64,000 bases of DNA, from assembly GCA_002261155.1 (NCBI GenBank), contig NKXN01000002.1, forward strand, positions 1-64,000, read 5' to 3'. The notes beneath the pieces are model-generated. The model was given only the letters and a program-made list of their open reading frames with translations, made no database searches and was not told where the DNA came from. Positions within the stretch are counted from its first letter, which is position 1. Every line of letters starts with the position of its first letter. The position numbers and the translations under genes were made by a program. Below, in pieces: positions 38,156 to 49,062 of this stretch. The stretch is from Bacillaceae bacterium SAS-127. Its GTDB lineage: Bacteria; Bacillota; Bacilli; Bacillales; Domibacillaceae.

Positions 38156-40087
38156 TTACTCTCCTTTGTTTGTGACGATTTTGTAGTACGCTTGAACAGT
38201 CATGAAGTAGTACGTAATGTAGATCAATGTGTATACGCCCATGCAGATCAGCGTTGGGATGATTAAGTTGGTTGCTAGTAAGTTAGATAGTGCAGTTAAA
38301 GCTACGGCACTATGGGTGATCCCTGCAAGTAATGGCAAGGCAAAGATGAAAAATACTTGTTTGGCAATCGTTTTGCGTACGTCTTTTTTATGGACGCCGA
38401 TGTTGGATAGAATGCGATAACGATCTTGGTCGGCGTGTGCTTCTGTTAGTTGTTTGAAGTAGATGATACTGCCGGTTGCGGCTAGGAAGACAAGTCCTAA
38501 AAAGCCACCGACGAAAATGAGCAATCCGTTTGATTCTAAGCCAGCCGCATACACTTCGTAATAGCTAGAGAAGGCTGCGTCCTCTGGCATGATCGTTTTC
38601 AGTTGCGTTGTTAACTCCTTTGCTTGATGAGCGTTTGTGATGCCGTACATATCAATCGTTCTCGCTTCAAGCTCGTTTGCTAGCTTGTTGAATAGTTCAT
38701 CACTGACGACAAGTGTTGCTCCATCGACCCCGATATTGAGGACGTCATATGTTTTAAAATCGGTGAAGGTCACTTCCTCTTCACGATCATTCAAATGAAA
38801 TGTAATCGATTTACCAACATATTTCGGTGAGAATTCTTCGTAATACATGCGATCTAAGGCGGCGACTTCGTTTCCTTGTAAAGATAACGATTCTTTCCGT
38901 CCTTGTTTGTCGGCTAATGTATTAAAATCACTCATTGAAATCAAGGCGTAGACCAATTCTGTTCCCATGAATGGACTTTGTAAATCCGTTGTATCCGCCT
39001 CTACTTGTAAAGTGTTAATCGTTTGATGATAGCGCAGCTTATGATCTTCTGCATGTTTGATCCGTTCATCTACTTGCTTTGCTAGTTGCTCATCTGTCGC
39101 GATGAAGGAATAGCTATTTGGTGTCATCGTTGTCGCTGTTGTTTTCGTATTATAGTAAAAGCTAAAGGCGGCTCCGACGGCTGTTAATGTCGTCGCACTT
39201 AAGACGGCAATGATCGTTAATGTGCGGGCATTACCTTTGATTCGATATAACAATTGCGATGTTGTAATGATCGTTAACCCGTTCCAAAAGTGTGACTTCT
39301 TTTTTCGTGATGCTTTTAACGTATAGACGATGAAGGTGCTAAATAAAAAGTACGTGCCGGTAATGACCGTTGTTAAAATGACGAGCGGCGTGACCAACAG
39401 GCCAAGTGTTTGCCAAGCGGTCGAGTTGAACGATTGAAGAGCGAGCCAATAACCGCCACCAATCAGGATGAGCGATAATCCTGCTAACAATAGGGAGGCT
39501 TTCGGTTTAGGGTCTCCTTCTTGATCCGCTTTGAATAGCTCAATTAATTGAAAGCGATAAATTAAGCGATAGCCTTGAAACGATGTGACGAGTGTGATGA
39601 TCAAAAAGACGATCGTTGTATTGATGATGGCCGCGGATGAAATCGTAAAGTTCGTGATGGCCTCGTAGCCCATCATGTTCATTAATAATGCGACGAATCC
39701 TCTTGATAACAACGCCCCAAGCGCAATCCCGATCACGAGTGCGAACATCCCCATCAAGAAGTTTTCATAAAAGAGCATGCGTCCAATTTCTTTTCGGCGA
39801 ACGCCAAGTAGTGAATATAAGCCGACTTCTTTTTTTCGTTTCCGCATGAAGAAGGCGTTCGATGACCAAATGAAGATTGAAACGAAAATGAGTAAGATGA
39901 ACGAAGCGGCGCTAAAGATTGAGTTGATTTTCGGTGAAGCTTCCGACGTCGCGGCAATCGTTTCGTCATACTTTAAGGAAACGAATGTGAAATAAATGAC
40001 GATGCCAAAAATCATCGAGGCAAAGTATAAAAAATAGTTCGTAAAGTTTTGCCGAATATTTTTCCTGGCGATATTAAAGAGCGTCAT
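38156..40087 (-). CDS. BceB/YxdM-type ABC transporter permease
   Basis: The 643-residue permease has the FtsX-like fold of peptide-antibiotic resistance transporters: about ten membrane helices, with a long extracellular region (about residues 305-525) between the seventh and eighth. Such permeases protect against bacitracin, defensins or lantibiotics. ATG 40087 follows GGAGGTG; a longer in-frame start is not needed. It overlaps the ATPase gene by 14 bases. Which peptide it handles cannot be told. Confidence 0.87.
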   Translation of the reverse strand: MTLFNIARKNIRQNFTNYFLYFASMIFGIVIYFTFVSLKYDETIAATSEASPKINSIFSAASFILLIFVSIFIWSSNAFFMRKRKKEVGLYSLLGVRRKEIGRMLFYENFLMGMFALVIGIALGALLSRGFVALLMNMMGYEAITNFTISSAAIINTTIVFLIITLVTSFQGYRLIYRFQLIELFKADQEGDPKPKASLLLAGLSLILIGGGYWLALQSFNSTAWQTLGLLVTPLVILTTVITGTYFLFSTFIVYTLKASRKKKSHFWNGLTIITTSQLLYRIKGNARTLTIIAVLSATTLTAVGAAFSFYYNTKTTATTMTPNSYSFIATDEQLAKQVDERIKHAEDHKLRYHQTINTLQVEADTTDLQSPFMGTELVYALISMSDFNTLADKQGRKESLSLQGNEVAALDRMYYEEFSPKYVGKSITFHLNDREEEVTFTDFKTYDVLNIGVDGATLVVSDELFNKLANELEARTIDMYGITNAHQAKELTTQLKTIMPEDAAFSSYYEVYAAGLESNGLLIFVGGFLGLVFLAATGSIIYFKQLTEAHADQDRYRILSNIGVHKKDVRKTIAKQVFFIFALPLLAGITHSAVALTALSNLLATNLIIPTLICMGVYTLIYITYYFMTVQAYYKIVTNKGE

Positions 40088-40841
40088 GGGCGCCACCTCC
40101 AAGCGACGCAAGCACATCTAAAATTTGTTGGAAGAAAGCTTGACGTGATTGCTTTCCTTTATATACTTCCTTAAATAACTCTCCGTCTTTAATAACCAAT
40201 AATCGTTTGCAGAAGCTGGCGGCATACGCATCGTGTGTCACCATCATAATCGTGGATCGTTGTTTTTCATTTAAGGCAGTTAAACTATTTAATAAGTCAG
40301 TTGCTGATTTAGAATCGAGTGCTCCCGTTGGCTCATCGGCTAAAATCAGCTTTGTATTGGTGATGATCGCCCGAGAAGCGGCTGTTCGTTGCTTCTGTCC
40401 GCCGGAAATATGATACGGGTATTTATTTAAGATTTCGCGAATGCCAAACGTGTCAGCCATTTGATTGACGCGCGTTTCGATTTCTTTTACAGGCACTTTC
40501 GATAACGCCAGCGGCAGTACGATATTTTCTTTTACCGTCAATGTATCTAGCAAATTATAATCTTGGAAAATAAAGCCGAGCTTATGGCGGCGGAAATCGG
40601 ATAATTGCTCCTCTTTCATTTGCACAATATTTTGCCCGTCGATGATGATCTCACCGGAAGATGGCGTATCGATTGTTGATAAAATATTTAAAAGCGTCGA
40701 CTTCCCAGCCCCAGAAGGCCCCATAATGCCGACAAATTCTCCTTCGTGTATATCTAACTGAATATCCTTTAAGGCGTGGTACTCATTTTCCTTCGAGCCA
40801 AACACCTTTTCCACATTTCTTGCTTGTAAAATAGGTTTCAT
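40074..40841 (-). CDS. BceA/YxdL-type ABC transporter ATP-binding protein
   Basis: A 255-residue ABC ATPase with Walker A GPSGAGKST near residue 40, signature SGGQKQR near 143, Walker B ILADEPTGALD near 162 and the switch His in MVTHD. The DEPTGALD variant and its permease partner place it in the BceA/MacB-like group. ATG 40841 has AAGGAGAG upstream. It heads the leftward operon ATPase-permease-yxeA, divergent from the two-component genes. Confidence 0.92.
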   Translation of the reverse strand: MKPILQARNVEKVFGSKENEYHALKDIQLDIHEGEFVGIMGPSGAGKSTLLNILSTIDTPSSGEIIIDGQNIVQMKEEQLSDFRRHKLGFIFQDYNLLDTLTVKENIVLPLALSKVPVKEIETRVNQMADTFGIREILNKYPYHISGGQKQRTAASRAIITNTKLILADEPTGALDSKSATDLLNSLTALNEKQRSTIMMVTHDAYAASFCKRLLVIKDGELFKEVYKGKQSRQAFFQQILDVLASLGGGAHDAL

Positions 40842-40883
40842 GTTGTTCTCTCCTTCCTTGTGAAACCTATGATACGCACCCAA

Positions 40884-40922
40884 TCTTACATTATCTTAAT
40901 CCGAACCTTACAAAAACCTTAA
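40884..40922. promoter_or_regulatory. Direct repeats between the transporter and two-component genes
   Basis: TCTTACATTATCTTAAT (40884-40900) and CCTTACAAAAACCTTAA (40906-40922) are similar and spaced 22 nt apart, two helical turns. This is the layout expected for an OmpR-type dimer site. They lie in the divergent region upstream of the transporter genes. Confidence 0.5.
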
Positions 40923-41015
40923 AATGAGTGTTTAAACGATCTGTGAGAGGAATCGAACCGCTACTAAACGAAGCTTTTTCCGTTATACTATAGAAAAACA
41001 GGAGGGGGCCGACAG

Positions 41016-41720
41016 ATGACGAAGCAGCAAGCAGTCCTGATTATTGATGATGAAGAGGATATTTTACGATTGTTGAAAACGGTGTTGACGAAAGAAGGAA
41101 TTGAACGTATTTATACGAGTACGACAGTGAAGGATGGAGTAGCGCAATTTCAAACGCATCGGCCGGATCTTGTTTTATTAGATATTATGCTGCCTGATGG
41201 AGAAGGGTATGATGTGTGCAAGCAGATCCGCGAAATCTCGAACGTGCCGATTTTATTTTTATCAGCGAAGGATGAAGAGGTGGATAAAATTGTCGGGTTT
41301 GCGATTGGGGGAGATGACTATATTACGAAGCCGTTCAGCCCGAAAGAGGTTGCTTATCGGGTAAAAGCGCAGCTACGCCGGGCGAGCTTTATGAGAGAGG
41401 AACCGAAAGAAGAGATGTTGCAAGCGGGTCCGTTTACGTTAAATGAACAAACAGCGGTGCTGACGAAAAACGGTGAATCGATTGAGTTAAAGCCGAAAGA
41501 GCTGGGCTTAATGAGCCATTTAATGAAGCATGTTAACCATATCATTAGTAAAGAAAGCCTTTGTCATCACGTGTGGGGCGAGGATTTTATCGGCTTTGAT
41601 AATACGATTATGGTACACATTCGTCGGCTCCGCGAAAAAGTCGAAGAGAATCCATCGAAGCCAGAGTATATTCTTACAGTGAAAGGTTTAGGGTATAAAT
41701 TTGTTACGAAGGAGGAGTAG
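41016..41720 (+). CDS. OmpR-family response regulator
   Basis: A 234-residue regulator with a receiver domain (acidic DDEED near 12-14, phospho-acceptor Asp in LVLLDIMLPDGEG near 55, Lys in ITKPFSP near 104) and a C-terminal winged helix (about 135-230, ending VKGLGYKFV). AGGAGGGGG precedes the ATG. The kinase gene follows three bases after the stop. It probably controls the divergent ABC operon. Confidence 0.92.
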   Translation: MTKQQAVLIIDDEEDILRLLKTVLTKEGIERIYTSTTVKDGVAQFQTHRPDLVLLDIMLPDGEGYDVCKQIREISNVPILFLSAKDEEVDKIVGFAIGGDDYITKPFSPKEVAYRVKAQLRRASFMREEPKEEMLQAGPFTLNEQTAVLTKNGESIELKPKELGLMSHLMKHVNHIISKESLCHHVWGEDFIGFDNTIMVHIRRLREKVEENPSKPEYILTVKGLGYKFVTKEE

Positions 41721-41723
41721 TGA

Positions 41724-43121
41724 ATGCGATGGCGTTTAACAAGAAGGTATTTATTTTCGATCCTCCTGATTGTGTTATTTGTCGTTTGTATTAATGGGGT
41801 GATGCTCGTTGGCTTGCTGTTTTGGCAATCGCACACGACAGCTCCTTTATTTAGCCAACCAGTGGAATCGTTTGCGCGAGAGTTTAAACAATATGTTCAG
41901 ATAGATGAAGGAAGGCCAACGATCAATTCAACAGGAAAAGCAGTTTTGAAACAGAAAAATGCTTGGATTCAAGTGTTGAATGAACAAGGAGAAGAGCAGT
42001 ATACATACCGGGCACCAAAGACGTTGCCCGCATCGTATTCACCAGCGGAAATTATTCAAATGTATAAATATCAAGAAGTCGATGCCGATACAACGGTCTT
42101 TATGGCGGATGTGAATCGCAATGGGCAAGCGTACAGTTATTTTATTGGCATGGTTGATCCCAATATTAATAGAGATGTCCTTTCATACAATATTGCAGAG
42201 TTAGGGAAGAGCTTGAACAATATTTTTTTACTGTTTCTGATCATCGATAGTTTGATTGCTGTGTTGATCGGCTATGCATTTAGCCAGCGATTAATGAAAC
42301 CCGTTCATAAAATTATCGATGATATTAAAAAACTGGCAAACAAGGACTATAACGTAGTGAGTCAATCGAAGGGTGTTTATCGGGAAGTCGCCTATAATGT
42401 ACAAGATTTATCGACACAATTAAAACTAGCGGAAGAGGAACGGAAGAAGCTGGATCGTTTAAAAGAAGAATGGATTGCGAACATTTCGCATGATATGAAA
42501 ACACCGCTCGCCTCGATTCAAGGATTTGCGGAAATGATGAAGGATAAAGACTATGATTTTTCTATTGAAGAGATGCGTGAATACGCTGAAATCATTGAGC
42601 AAAAATCGTTATATATAAAAGAAGTGATCGACGATTTGAATTTAACAACACGCTTGAAAAATAAACAAATGTCGTTAAATAAGAAAAACGTCAATCTCGT
42701 CTCGTTAGTGCGAAATATCGTCATTGATTTATTAAATGACCCGAAATATCAACAGCGCTCAATCTCCTTTGACTGTAAACAAGAAGCGTTTTTTTTACAG
42801 GTGGACGAACTGTTGCTGCGGCGGGCATTGAGCAATTTGATTTACAATGCGGTCGTGCATAATGATCCTGATACGAAGGTAACTGTGACGGTAGAAGAAA
42901 CAGCCATTTGTATTGAGGATAATGGGAAAGGGATGGATAAGAAAGAGCTCGACCATATTTTCAGCCGTTACTATCGAGGTACGAATACAGGGGAATCTCA
43001 TAAAGGCTCTGGACTTGGGATGGCGATTGCGAAAGATATTATCGAAGCCCATCAAGGCATGATAGAGATTAAAAGTATTTTGGGTGAAGGAACAACGATT
43101 CGAATTGAGTTATCTATTTAG
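41724..43121 (+). CDS. Sensor histidine kinase with an extracellular sensor domain
   Basis: The 465-residue kinase has a first membrane helix (about 10-32), an extracellular domain of about 125 residues, a second helix (about 163-185), a HAMP linker, a HisKA domain with His256 in ISHDMKTPLAS, and an HATPase domain (NLIYNAVVHN, DNGKGM, GSGLGMAIAK). Kinases paired with Bce-type transporters normally lack such an extracellular domain, so this one may sense its ligand directly. It is co-transcribed with the regulator. Confidence 0.9.
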   Translation: MRWRLTRRYLFSILLIVLFVVCINGVMLVGLLFWQSHTTAPLFSQPVESFAREFKQYVQIDEGRPTINSTGKAVLKQKNAWIQVLNEQGEEQYTYRAPKTLPASYSPAEIIQMYKYQEVDADTTVFMADVNRNGQAYSYFIGMVDPNINRDVLSYNIAELGKSLNNIFLLFLIIDSLIAVLIGYAFSQRLMKPVHKIIDDIKKLANKDYNVVSQSKGVYREVAYNVQDLSTQLKLAEEERKKLDRLKEEWIANISHDMKTPLASIQGFAEMMKDKDYDFSIEEMREYAEIIEQKSLYIKEVIDDLNLTTRLKNKQMSLNKKNVNLVSLVRNIVIDLLNDPKYQQRSISFDCKQEAFFLQVDELLLRRALSNLIYNAVVHNDPDTKVTVTVEETAICIEDNGKGMDKKELDHIFSRYYRGTNTGESHKGSGLGMAIAKDIIEAHQGMIEIKSILGEGTTIRIELSI

Positions 43122-43184
43122 AATGCTTTATAAAAATAGGAAAACGACGATATATAGAACTAGTGGGAAAGGGGAGAAAAGGTT

Positions 43185-44924
43185 TTGAAATTAGGAAAGC
43201 AGTTATTGTTATACATTATAACCACCATAGTGGCAATCGGTGGTTTGTTTTTAGTGATTTTATATGTTACTACAGGTTCCACTGTCAACAAAGCTATCGG
43301 TAGTCAAGCAATCAACGTGGCGACGAACTTAGCTAATCAGTTAGATGCAGAAAAATACAAAGAGTTTGCTGAAAGTCCGAAAGAGTCCGATTTGTATAGG
43401 GAATTGCGTGTCGAGCTCAATGATTTACGACTGAAAAATGGCGTGATGTATGCTTACATATATGAAGTTCCAGAGGAGAACGAGCCAGTTAAATTTTTAG
43501 TTGATGGAATGCCACTAGATGCGACAGAGGGAGCAGCGACCATCGGCGAAGAATCTTCAGCGACAAAATATGAATTTGTTGAACGGGCAATTAGTCAAAA
43601 TGGATACCATACCGATCTGATTGAGAATGAGGAGTATGGACAATTTTTAACTGCGCTTGTGCCGTTAAAGGATGCGAGCGGAGAGGTCGTTGCCATTGTT
43701 GGTGTCGATGTGGCCGCTACACAAATTAATGAGATTGAAAAAAATATATTAACATCTGTCTTGTCGATTTCGATCGGATTAATGGTCATTATTACTTTGC
43801 TGTCTTTATGGATGATCTCTCGTTTTATCCGCCGGACGTTACAGCCGTTGCAAACGATTCAGCAAGTATCTAGTCAATTTGCAGATGGAGATGTGATCGG
43901 AGCGGAGCAGTCGCTTCATTCGTTGCAATATAAGCATGATAATGAAATTAGTGATTTCTCTAAATCATTCGCGCAGTCATTAATCAAATTTAAAGAAGCC
44001 CTTTCGACGATTGGACACACATCGAATCATTTAGAGAAAGTCGTCGGCGACCTTGGACATACGATGCATACGGTGCGAGAGTCGAATGATACGATGTCAA
44101 GTCAGATCGGCTTAATGGCGGCTGATGGAGAACAGCAACGAATCAATAACAAGGAAGTCGTTACGGCTATGGAAGAAATGGCGATCGGTATTCAACGGAT
44201 GGCGGATTCGACGGCGCATGTCGCTGCAACATCGACGGGAATGACGGAGCTTGTTCAAACGAGTGTCGATGGTTCACGCGCTGTCGTGACACAAATTCAG
44301 CAAGTCGAATCATCAGTGTTAGCGACAGGGGAGCATGTGCAAGAGATGGGGCAGCAATTCCGTTCGATTGAAGAAATGGTTCAAGTGATTACTGGAATTG
44401 CCGATCAAACGAATCTTCTCGCCCTCAACGCCGCGATTGAAGCAGCCCGAGCAGGTGAAGCAGGGAAAGGCTTCGCAGTTGTTGCTGATGAAGTTCGCAA
44501 GCTAGCCGAAATGTCTCGTTCGTCGGCAGAGGAAATTTGTGAGCATCTTCAATCTTTTGAAGGTGTCACCGTCAAGGCATTAGCCGAGATGGAAAGCAGT
44601 TCAAACCAGGTGAAATCGGGTACACAAGCCGTGATCACGATCGGGCAAAACCTTGAAAAAGTACTTCAAGCTGTGCTTGAAGTCAACGAAGAAATTCAAG
44701 ACCAATCCGCTGTTCATGAGCAAATGTCAGCAAGCTCCGAAGAAGTGTTAGCTTCAACAGAGCAAATGAGTCAACTCGTCAACAGTAACGTAGAAAGAAC
44801 ACAACAAGTGGCTCATTCGGCCGATCAACAAGTAGAGATGATGAATGATCTCGAACAAACGATTGAGCAACTGCAAGAAGCTTATCAAAAAATGACACAG
44901 TCGATTCGACAATTTAAATTGTGA
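43185..44924 (+). CDS. Methyl-accepting chemotaxis protein
   Basis: A 579-residue transducer: membrane helix (about 6-30), a Cache-like extracellular domain (about 35-185), a second helix (about 188-210), HAMP, and a long coiled-coil signalling domain with the hairpin tip [22 protein letters not shown] near 415. It would pass ligand occupancy to CheA/CheW. The start is TTG 43185 behind GGGGAG. No chemotaxis kinase genes are nearby; the ligand is unknown. Confidence 0.9.
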   Translation: MKLGKQLLLYIITTIVAIGGLFLVILYVTTGSTVNKAIGSQAINVATNLANQLDAEKYKEFAESPKESDLYRELRVELNDLRLKNGVMYAYIYEVPEENEPVKFLVDGMPLDATEGAATIGEESSATKYEFVERAISQNGYHTDLIENEEYGQFLTALVPLKDASGEVVAIVGVDVAATQINEIEKNILTSVLSISIGLMVIITLLSLWMISRFIRRTLQPLQTIQQVSSQFADGDVIGAEQSLHSLQYKHDNEISDFSKSFAQSLIKFKEALSTIGHTSNHLEKVVGDLGHTMHTVRESNDTMSSQIGLMAADGEQQRINNKEVVTAMEEMAIGIQRMADSTAHVAATSTGMTELVQTSVDGSRAVVTQIQQVESSVLATGEHVQEMGQQFRSIEEMVQVITGIADQTNLLALNAAIEAARAGEAGKGFAVVADEVRKLAEMSRSSAEEICEHLQSFEGVTVKALAEMESSSNQVKSGTQAVITIGQNLEKVLQAVLEVNEEIQDQSAVHEQMSASSEEVLASTEQMSQLVNSNVERTQQVAHSADQQVEMMNDLEQTIEQLQEAYQKMTQSIRQFKL

Positions 44925-44937
44925 TGCATGTAAGCCA

Positions 44938-44978
44938 AGCCTGTCGTCTCCATTTTAGGAGATGATCGGCTTTTTTTG
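44938..44978 (+). terminator. Terminator after the chemoreceptor gene
   Basis: A 14-bp stem with a few mismatches and G-U pairs (AGCCTGTCGTCTCC with GGAGATGATCGGCT), followed by seven T. Confidence 0.8.
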
Positions 44979-45117
44979 TGGAGTTGAGGGCGATCAAATC
45001 AACCGAGTTTTCCTCGAATTATGTCGGAGGACGACGATTCTATTGTAAAAAATTCTAAATTTTCATTCTCATTTTTATTTCCTGTTGTATAATAGAGAAT
45101 AAGGGGGGAGCGGGAAG

Positions 45118-46458
45118 ATGAATATGCATTTGAAGCCAGGACTTTGGCAACAGCAGACAATGAAGCTTGCGATGACGCAGGAGCTGACGCAGGCGATAGC
45201 TTTGCTACAGTACTCTGCCCAGGAGTTGACCGAGTTTTTAGAAGCGAAGACGATGGAGAACCCTTTTATACAGTTAGAGGAATCAGAAATGAAAGCGCTT
45301 CACAAGAAAGAGAAGACAGGGTCGAAACAAGGGGTATCAAGTGAGAAAGATGATAAAAATTGGGTGGAGCATTTGGCGGATACGTCACAGACGTTGCTCG
45401 ATTACTTACGGATGCAATTGTCGCTTATTCCGATGGGACCTACACAAAAGCGAATCCTTGATTTTTTGTTATATAATATGGATGAAAACGGCTATATGTC
45501 GATTACAACGAAAGAAGCGGCGCTCATGTGTCGCTGTCAGCCAACTGAAGCAGAAGATGTGCTAGAGATGATCCGAGAGCTAGAGCCTGCTGGGGTAGGG
45601 GCATTTAACTTGCAAGATTGCCTATTGTTACAGCTAGAAAGAATGCTTGATGCGCCTCTGCTCGTGTTTACGATCATTGAAGATCACTTTATGGAATTTG
45701 CCGAAAAGAACTGGCGTCCGTTGGCGAAGAAGCTTAATGTTGATGTGAAAGAGATTCAAGCGGTGGCGGACTTTATTCAACAACGGTTAAATCCGAAACC
45801 AGGTGCGCGTTTTCAAAAAGAACAGGCGAACTATGTGCGCCCGGATTTAACGGTTCAGTTGAAAAAAGATGCGATTGAAGTGTATCTTCTTGAAGAGGAT
45901 ATGCCGAAAATTATTTTTCAAAAAGATTACTTCAATGAATTAGCGATTCATAAAGACCCGCAGTTGAAGCAATTTATGAAGGAAAAGCAAAAAGACTATT
46001 TATGGTTGTTGAAAAGTTTAGAGCAGCGCAAGCGGACGATTCAGCGAGTAGGATTGAAAATTGTTGAAAAACAAAAAGACTTTTTCTTTCGTGGGCCGAC
46101 GAGCTTGCAGCCGCTAACGATGAAGGAGATTGCGGATGAGCTAGAGATTCACGAGTCCACCGTTAGCCGAGCGGTACGAGGAAAGTATATGCAAACGCCG
46201 TACGGAACGTATGAATTGAAGTTCTTCTTCCCGGCAGGCTTAACGAATGGAGGGGCAGAGGAAACAGCGTCCGCTCAACAAGTGAAAGCAAAAATGATGG
46301 AGTTTGTTACGGGGGAAGATAAGAGAAAGCCGCTTTCCGATCAGGAAATTAGTAATCGACTGAAGGAGGAAGGTTGGCAAGTGTCGAGAAGAACGGTAGC
46401 AAAATACCGCGATCAGCTCTCCATCCCTTCTTCCTCGAAGCGAAAAAGATACGACTGA
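45118..46458 (+). CDS. rpoN: RNA polymerase sigma-54 factor (SigL)
   Basis: Sigma-54 directs polymerase to -24/-12 promoters and needs AAA+ activators; in bacilli it controls levanase, acetoin and amino-acid catabolic genes. The 446-residue protein has the glutamine-rich activator-contact region (MKLAMTQELTQAIALLQYSAQEL), the core-binding region, the HTH (MKEIADELEIHESTVSRAVRGKYM) and the RpoN box SRRTVAKYRDQL near the C-terminus. AGGGGGGAG precedes the ATG, and TATAAT lies at 45088-45093. Confidence 0.95.
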   Translation: MNMHLKPGLWQQQTMKLAMTQELTQAIALLQYSAQELTEFLEAKTMENPFIQLEESEMKALHKKEKTGSKQGVSSEKDDKNWVEHLADTSQTLLDYLRMQLSLIPMGPTQKRILDFLLYNMDENGYMSITTKEAALMCRCQPTEAEDVLEMIRELEPAGVGAFNLQDCLLLQLERMLDAPLLVFTIIEDHFMEFAEKNWRPLAKKLNVDVKEIQAVADFIQQRLNPKPGARFQKEQANYVRPDLTVQLKKDAIEVYLLEEDMPKIIFQKDYFNELAIHKDPQLKQFMKEKQKDYLWLLKSLEQRKRTIQRVGLKIVEKQKDFFFRGPTSLQPLTMKEIADELEIHESTVSRAVRGKYMQTPYGTYELKFFFPAGLTNGGAEETASAQQVKAKMMEFVTGEDKRKPLSDQEISNRLKEEGWQVSRRTVAKYRDQLSIPSSSKRKRYD

Positions 46459-46474
46459 GAATTGAGGAACAACA

Positions 46475-46708
46475 ATGAAAGAAATTATTTTTTACACGCG
46501 ACCACAGTGCCGGCTTTGCACAGAAGCGCAAACGATTTTGCAACTTGTGCAGGAAGATGTGCCAGTCGTCATCCATGAACGCAATATTAATGATCGAGAC
46601 GAGTGGACTGAGCAGTATGGCTTGATGATCCCTGTGATTGAATACGATAATGAGATCATTCAATATGGAGTGATTGATTATCCGACATTAATCAAAAAAT
46701 TACAATAA
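46475..46708 (+). CDS. Glutaredoxin-family protein (CRLC)
   Basis: A 77-residue thioredoxin-fold protein with CRLC near residues 12-15 and a MIPVIE cis-proline segment, as in the DUF836/glutaredoxin-like family. It lies 16 bases after rpoN and just before cggR, a placement common in bacilli. Its role is unknown. Confidence 0.78.
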   Translation: MKEIIFYTRPQCRLCTEAQTILQLVQEDVPVVIHERNINDRDEWTEQYGLMIPVIEYDNEIIQYGVIDYPTLIKKLQ

Positions 46709-46735
46709 CGATATAAAAGCTTAACATGATATTGG

Positions 46736-46764
46736 TTGATTTTTGAATTTCCCCCTGTTACTAT
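46736..46764 (+). promoter_or_regulatory. Promoter of cggR-gapA
   Basis: TTGATT (46736-46741), a 17-nt spacer and TACTAT (46759-46764). Confidence 0.72.
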
Positions 46765-46797
46765 AAACGTGAAGGCAGGGATTTTTTTTGAGTTTAG

Positions 46798-46836
46798 TGG
46801 GACGTATTTGTTTTTAATGGGACAAAAAACGACCCA
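46798..46836 (+). promoter_or_regulatory. CggR operator
   Basis: Two direct GGGAC repeats (46799-46803 and 46819-46823) with T-rich spacing, then CGACCC, lie between the promoter and cggR. The B. subtilis CggR operator has the same GGGAC direct-repeat form at the same place. CggR tetramers bound here would act as a roadblock, relieved by fructose-1,6-bisphosphate. Confidence 0.8.
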
Positions 46837-46859
46837 CGACGGAATTAAAGGAGTTTTTT

Positions 46860-47897
46860 ATGCGAACATTTATCGATATTCAAAAAAGATTATTACCTGA
46901 CTTGCTACATGTTTTGCAGAAGCGTTATGAAATATTGCAATCGATTCGCCTCGCTCAACCGGTTGGAAGAAGATTATTAGCCCAATCGTTAGGCTTGACT
47001 GAAAGAGTATTAAGAAGTGAAGTCGAGTTTTTAAAAGATCAGGCCTTAATTGATTTTCAGTCAAAGGGTATGGTTTTAACGATAGATGGTGAATCTGTAC
47101 TTGATGGTTTGCAAGAATTAATGGGTGAAATTAAGGGCATACACGCAATGGAAGAGCAATTGAAAATGCGCTATGGACTCGATGAAGTGACGATTGTGCA
47201 AGGGGATAGTGACCAATTGCCATGGGTCAAGAAAGAGCTTGGCACCGCTGCTGTCAACTGTATAAAAAAGCGGTTAATCGCACAGAATATCATCGCAGTT
47301 ACAGGCGGCACGACGATGGTAGAAGCAGCTCAAGCGATGAATGAACAATTCAGCGAAGAAAAGGGCATCATCTTTGTTCCTGCACGAGGGGGCATCGGAG
47401 AAGATGTTCACATCCAAGCCAATTCGATTGTCGCTCAGATGGCCATGAACACAGGGCGTACTCATAGAGTATTGTATGCACCCGATCAAATGAGCCCGAA
47501 AGCGCAACAGTCTCTTATGAAAGAACCCGCCATTAAAGAGGTGCTTACGATGATCAAATCCGCGAATATTGTCATTCATGGAATTGGTGAAGCGCTCGTG
47601 ATGGCGAAAAGACGGAATACATCTGAAGAAGATATGCAGAAGATTATGCAAGGTCAGGCGGTAGCAGAAGCTTTTGGTTATTACTTTGATGAAGCTGGTA
47701 CTGTCGTACATAAAATCGCTACGATTGGCTTGCAATTGAATGACCTTAAACAAGCTCACGAGGTGATTGCTGTCGCAGGTGGGGCATCTAAAGGAAAAGC
47801 GATTCACTCGTATTTGCAAGGTGCACCGAAAGCGACCGTTTTAATTACGGATGAAGCGGCGGCTACATATTTGCTTCGTGAACAAATGAGTAGTTAG
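46860..47897 (+). CDS. cggR: Central glycolytic genes regulator CggR
   Basis: CggR, of the SorC/DeoR family, represses gapA and downstream glycolytic genes when fructose-1,6-bisphosphate is low. The 345-residue protein has an N-terminal winged helix (QPVGRRLLAQSLGLTERVLRSEV region) and a C-terminal sugar-phosphate-binding domain (TGGTTMVEAA, PARGGIGEDV, VAGGASKGKAI). AAAGGAG precedes the ATG. It controls its own gene through the operator just upstream. Confidence 0.95.
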   Translation: MRTFIDIQKRLLPDLLHVLQKRYEILQSIRLAQPVGRRLLAQSLGLTERVLRSEVEFLKDQALIDFQSKGMVLTIDGESVLDGLQELMGEIKGIHAMEEQLKMRYGLDEVTIVQGDSDQLPWVKKELGTAAVNCIKKRLIAQNIIAVTGGTTMVEAAQAMNEQFSEEKGIIFVPARGGIGEDVHIQANSIVAQMAMNTGRTHRVLYAPDQMSPKAQQSLMKEPAIKEVLTMIKSANIVIHGIGEALVMAKRRNTSEEDMQKIMQGQAVAEAFGYYFDEAGTVVHKIATIGLQLNDLKQAHEVIAVAGGASKGKAIHSYLQGAPKATVLITDEAAATYLLREQMSS

Positions 47898-47949
47898 TAG
47901 TTAATGGTACATCCATTAATTATTGATCATATAAATTCTGAAAAATTGA

Positions 47950-48972
<1,023 letters not shown>

Positions 48973-49027
48973 TTTTCTGAAAGTGTTACACTAATAAAAA
49001 AATGTGTTATATTTTTCAACATCTTAG

Positions 49028-49056
49028 TTGGAAAATAGTAACCCACCATCTATAAT
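49028..49056 (+). promoter_or_regulatory. Internal promoter upstream of pgk
   Basis: TTGGAA (49028-49033), a 17-nt spacer and TATAAT (49051-49056). It would start transcription near 49063 and allow pgk-tpiA-gpmI-eno to be made independently of CggR. Confidence 0.72.
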
Positions 49057-49062
49057 GTAATT

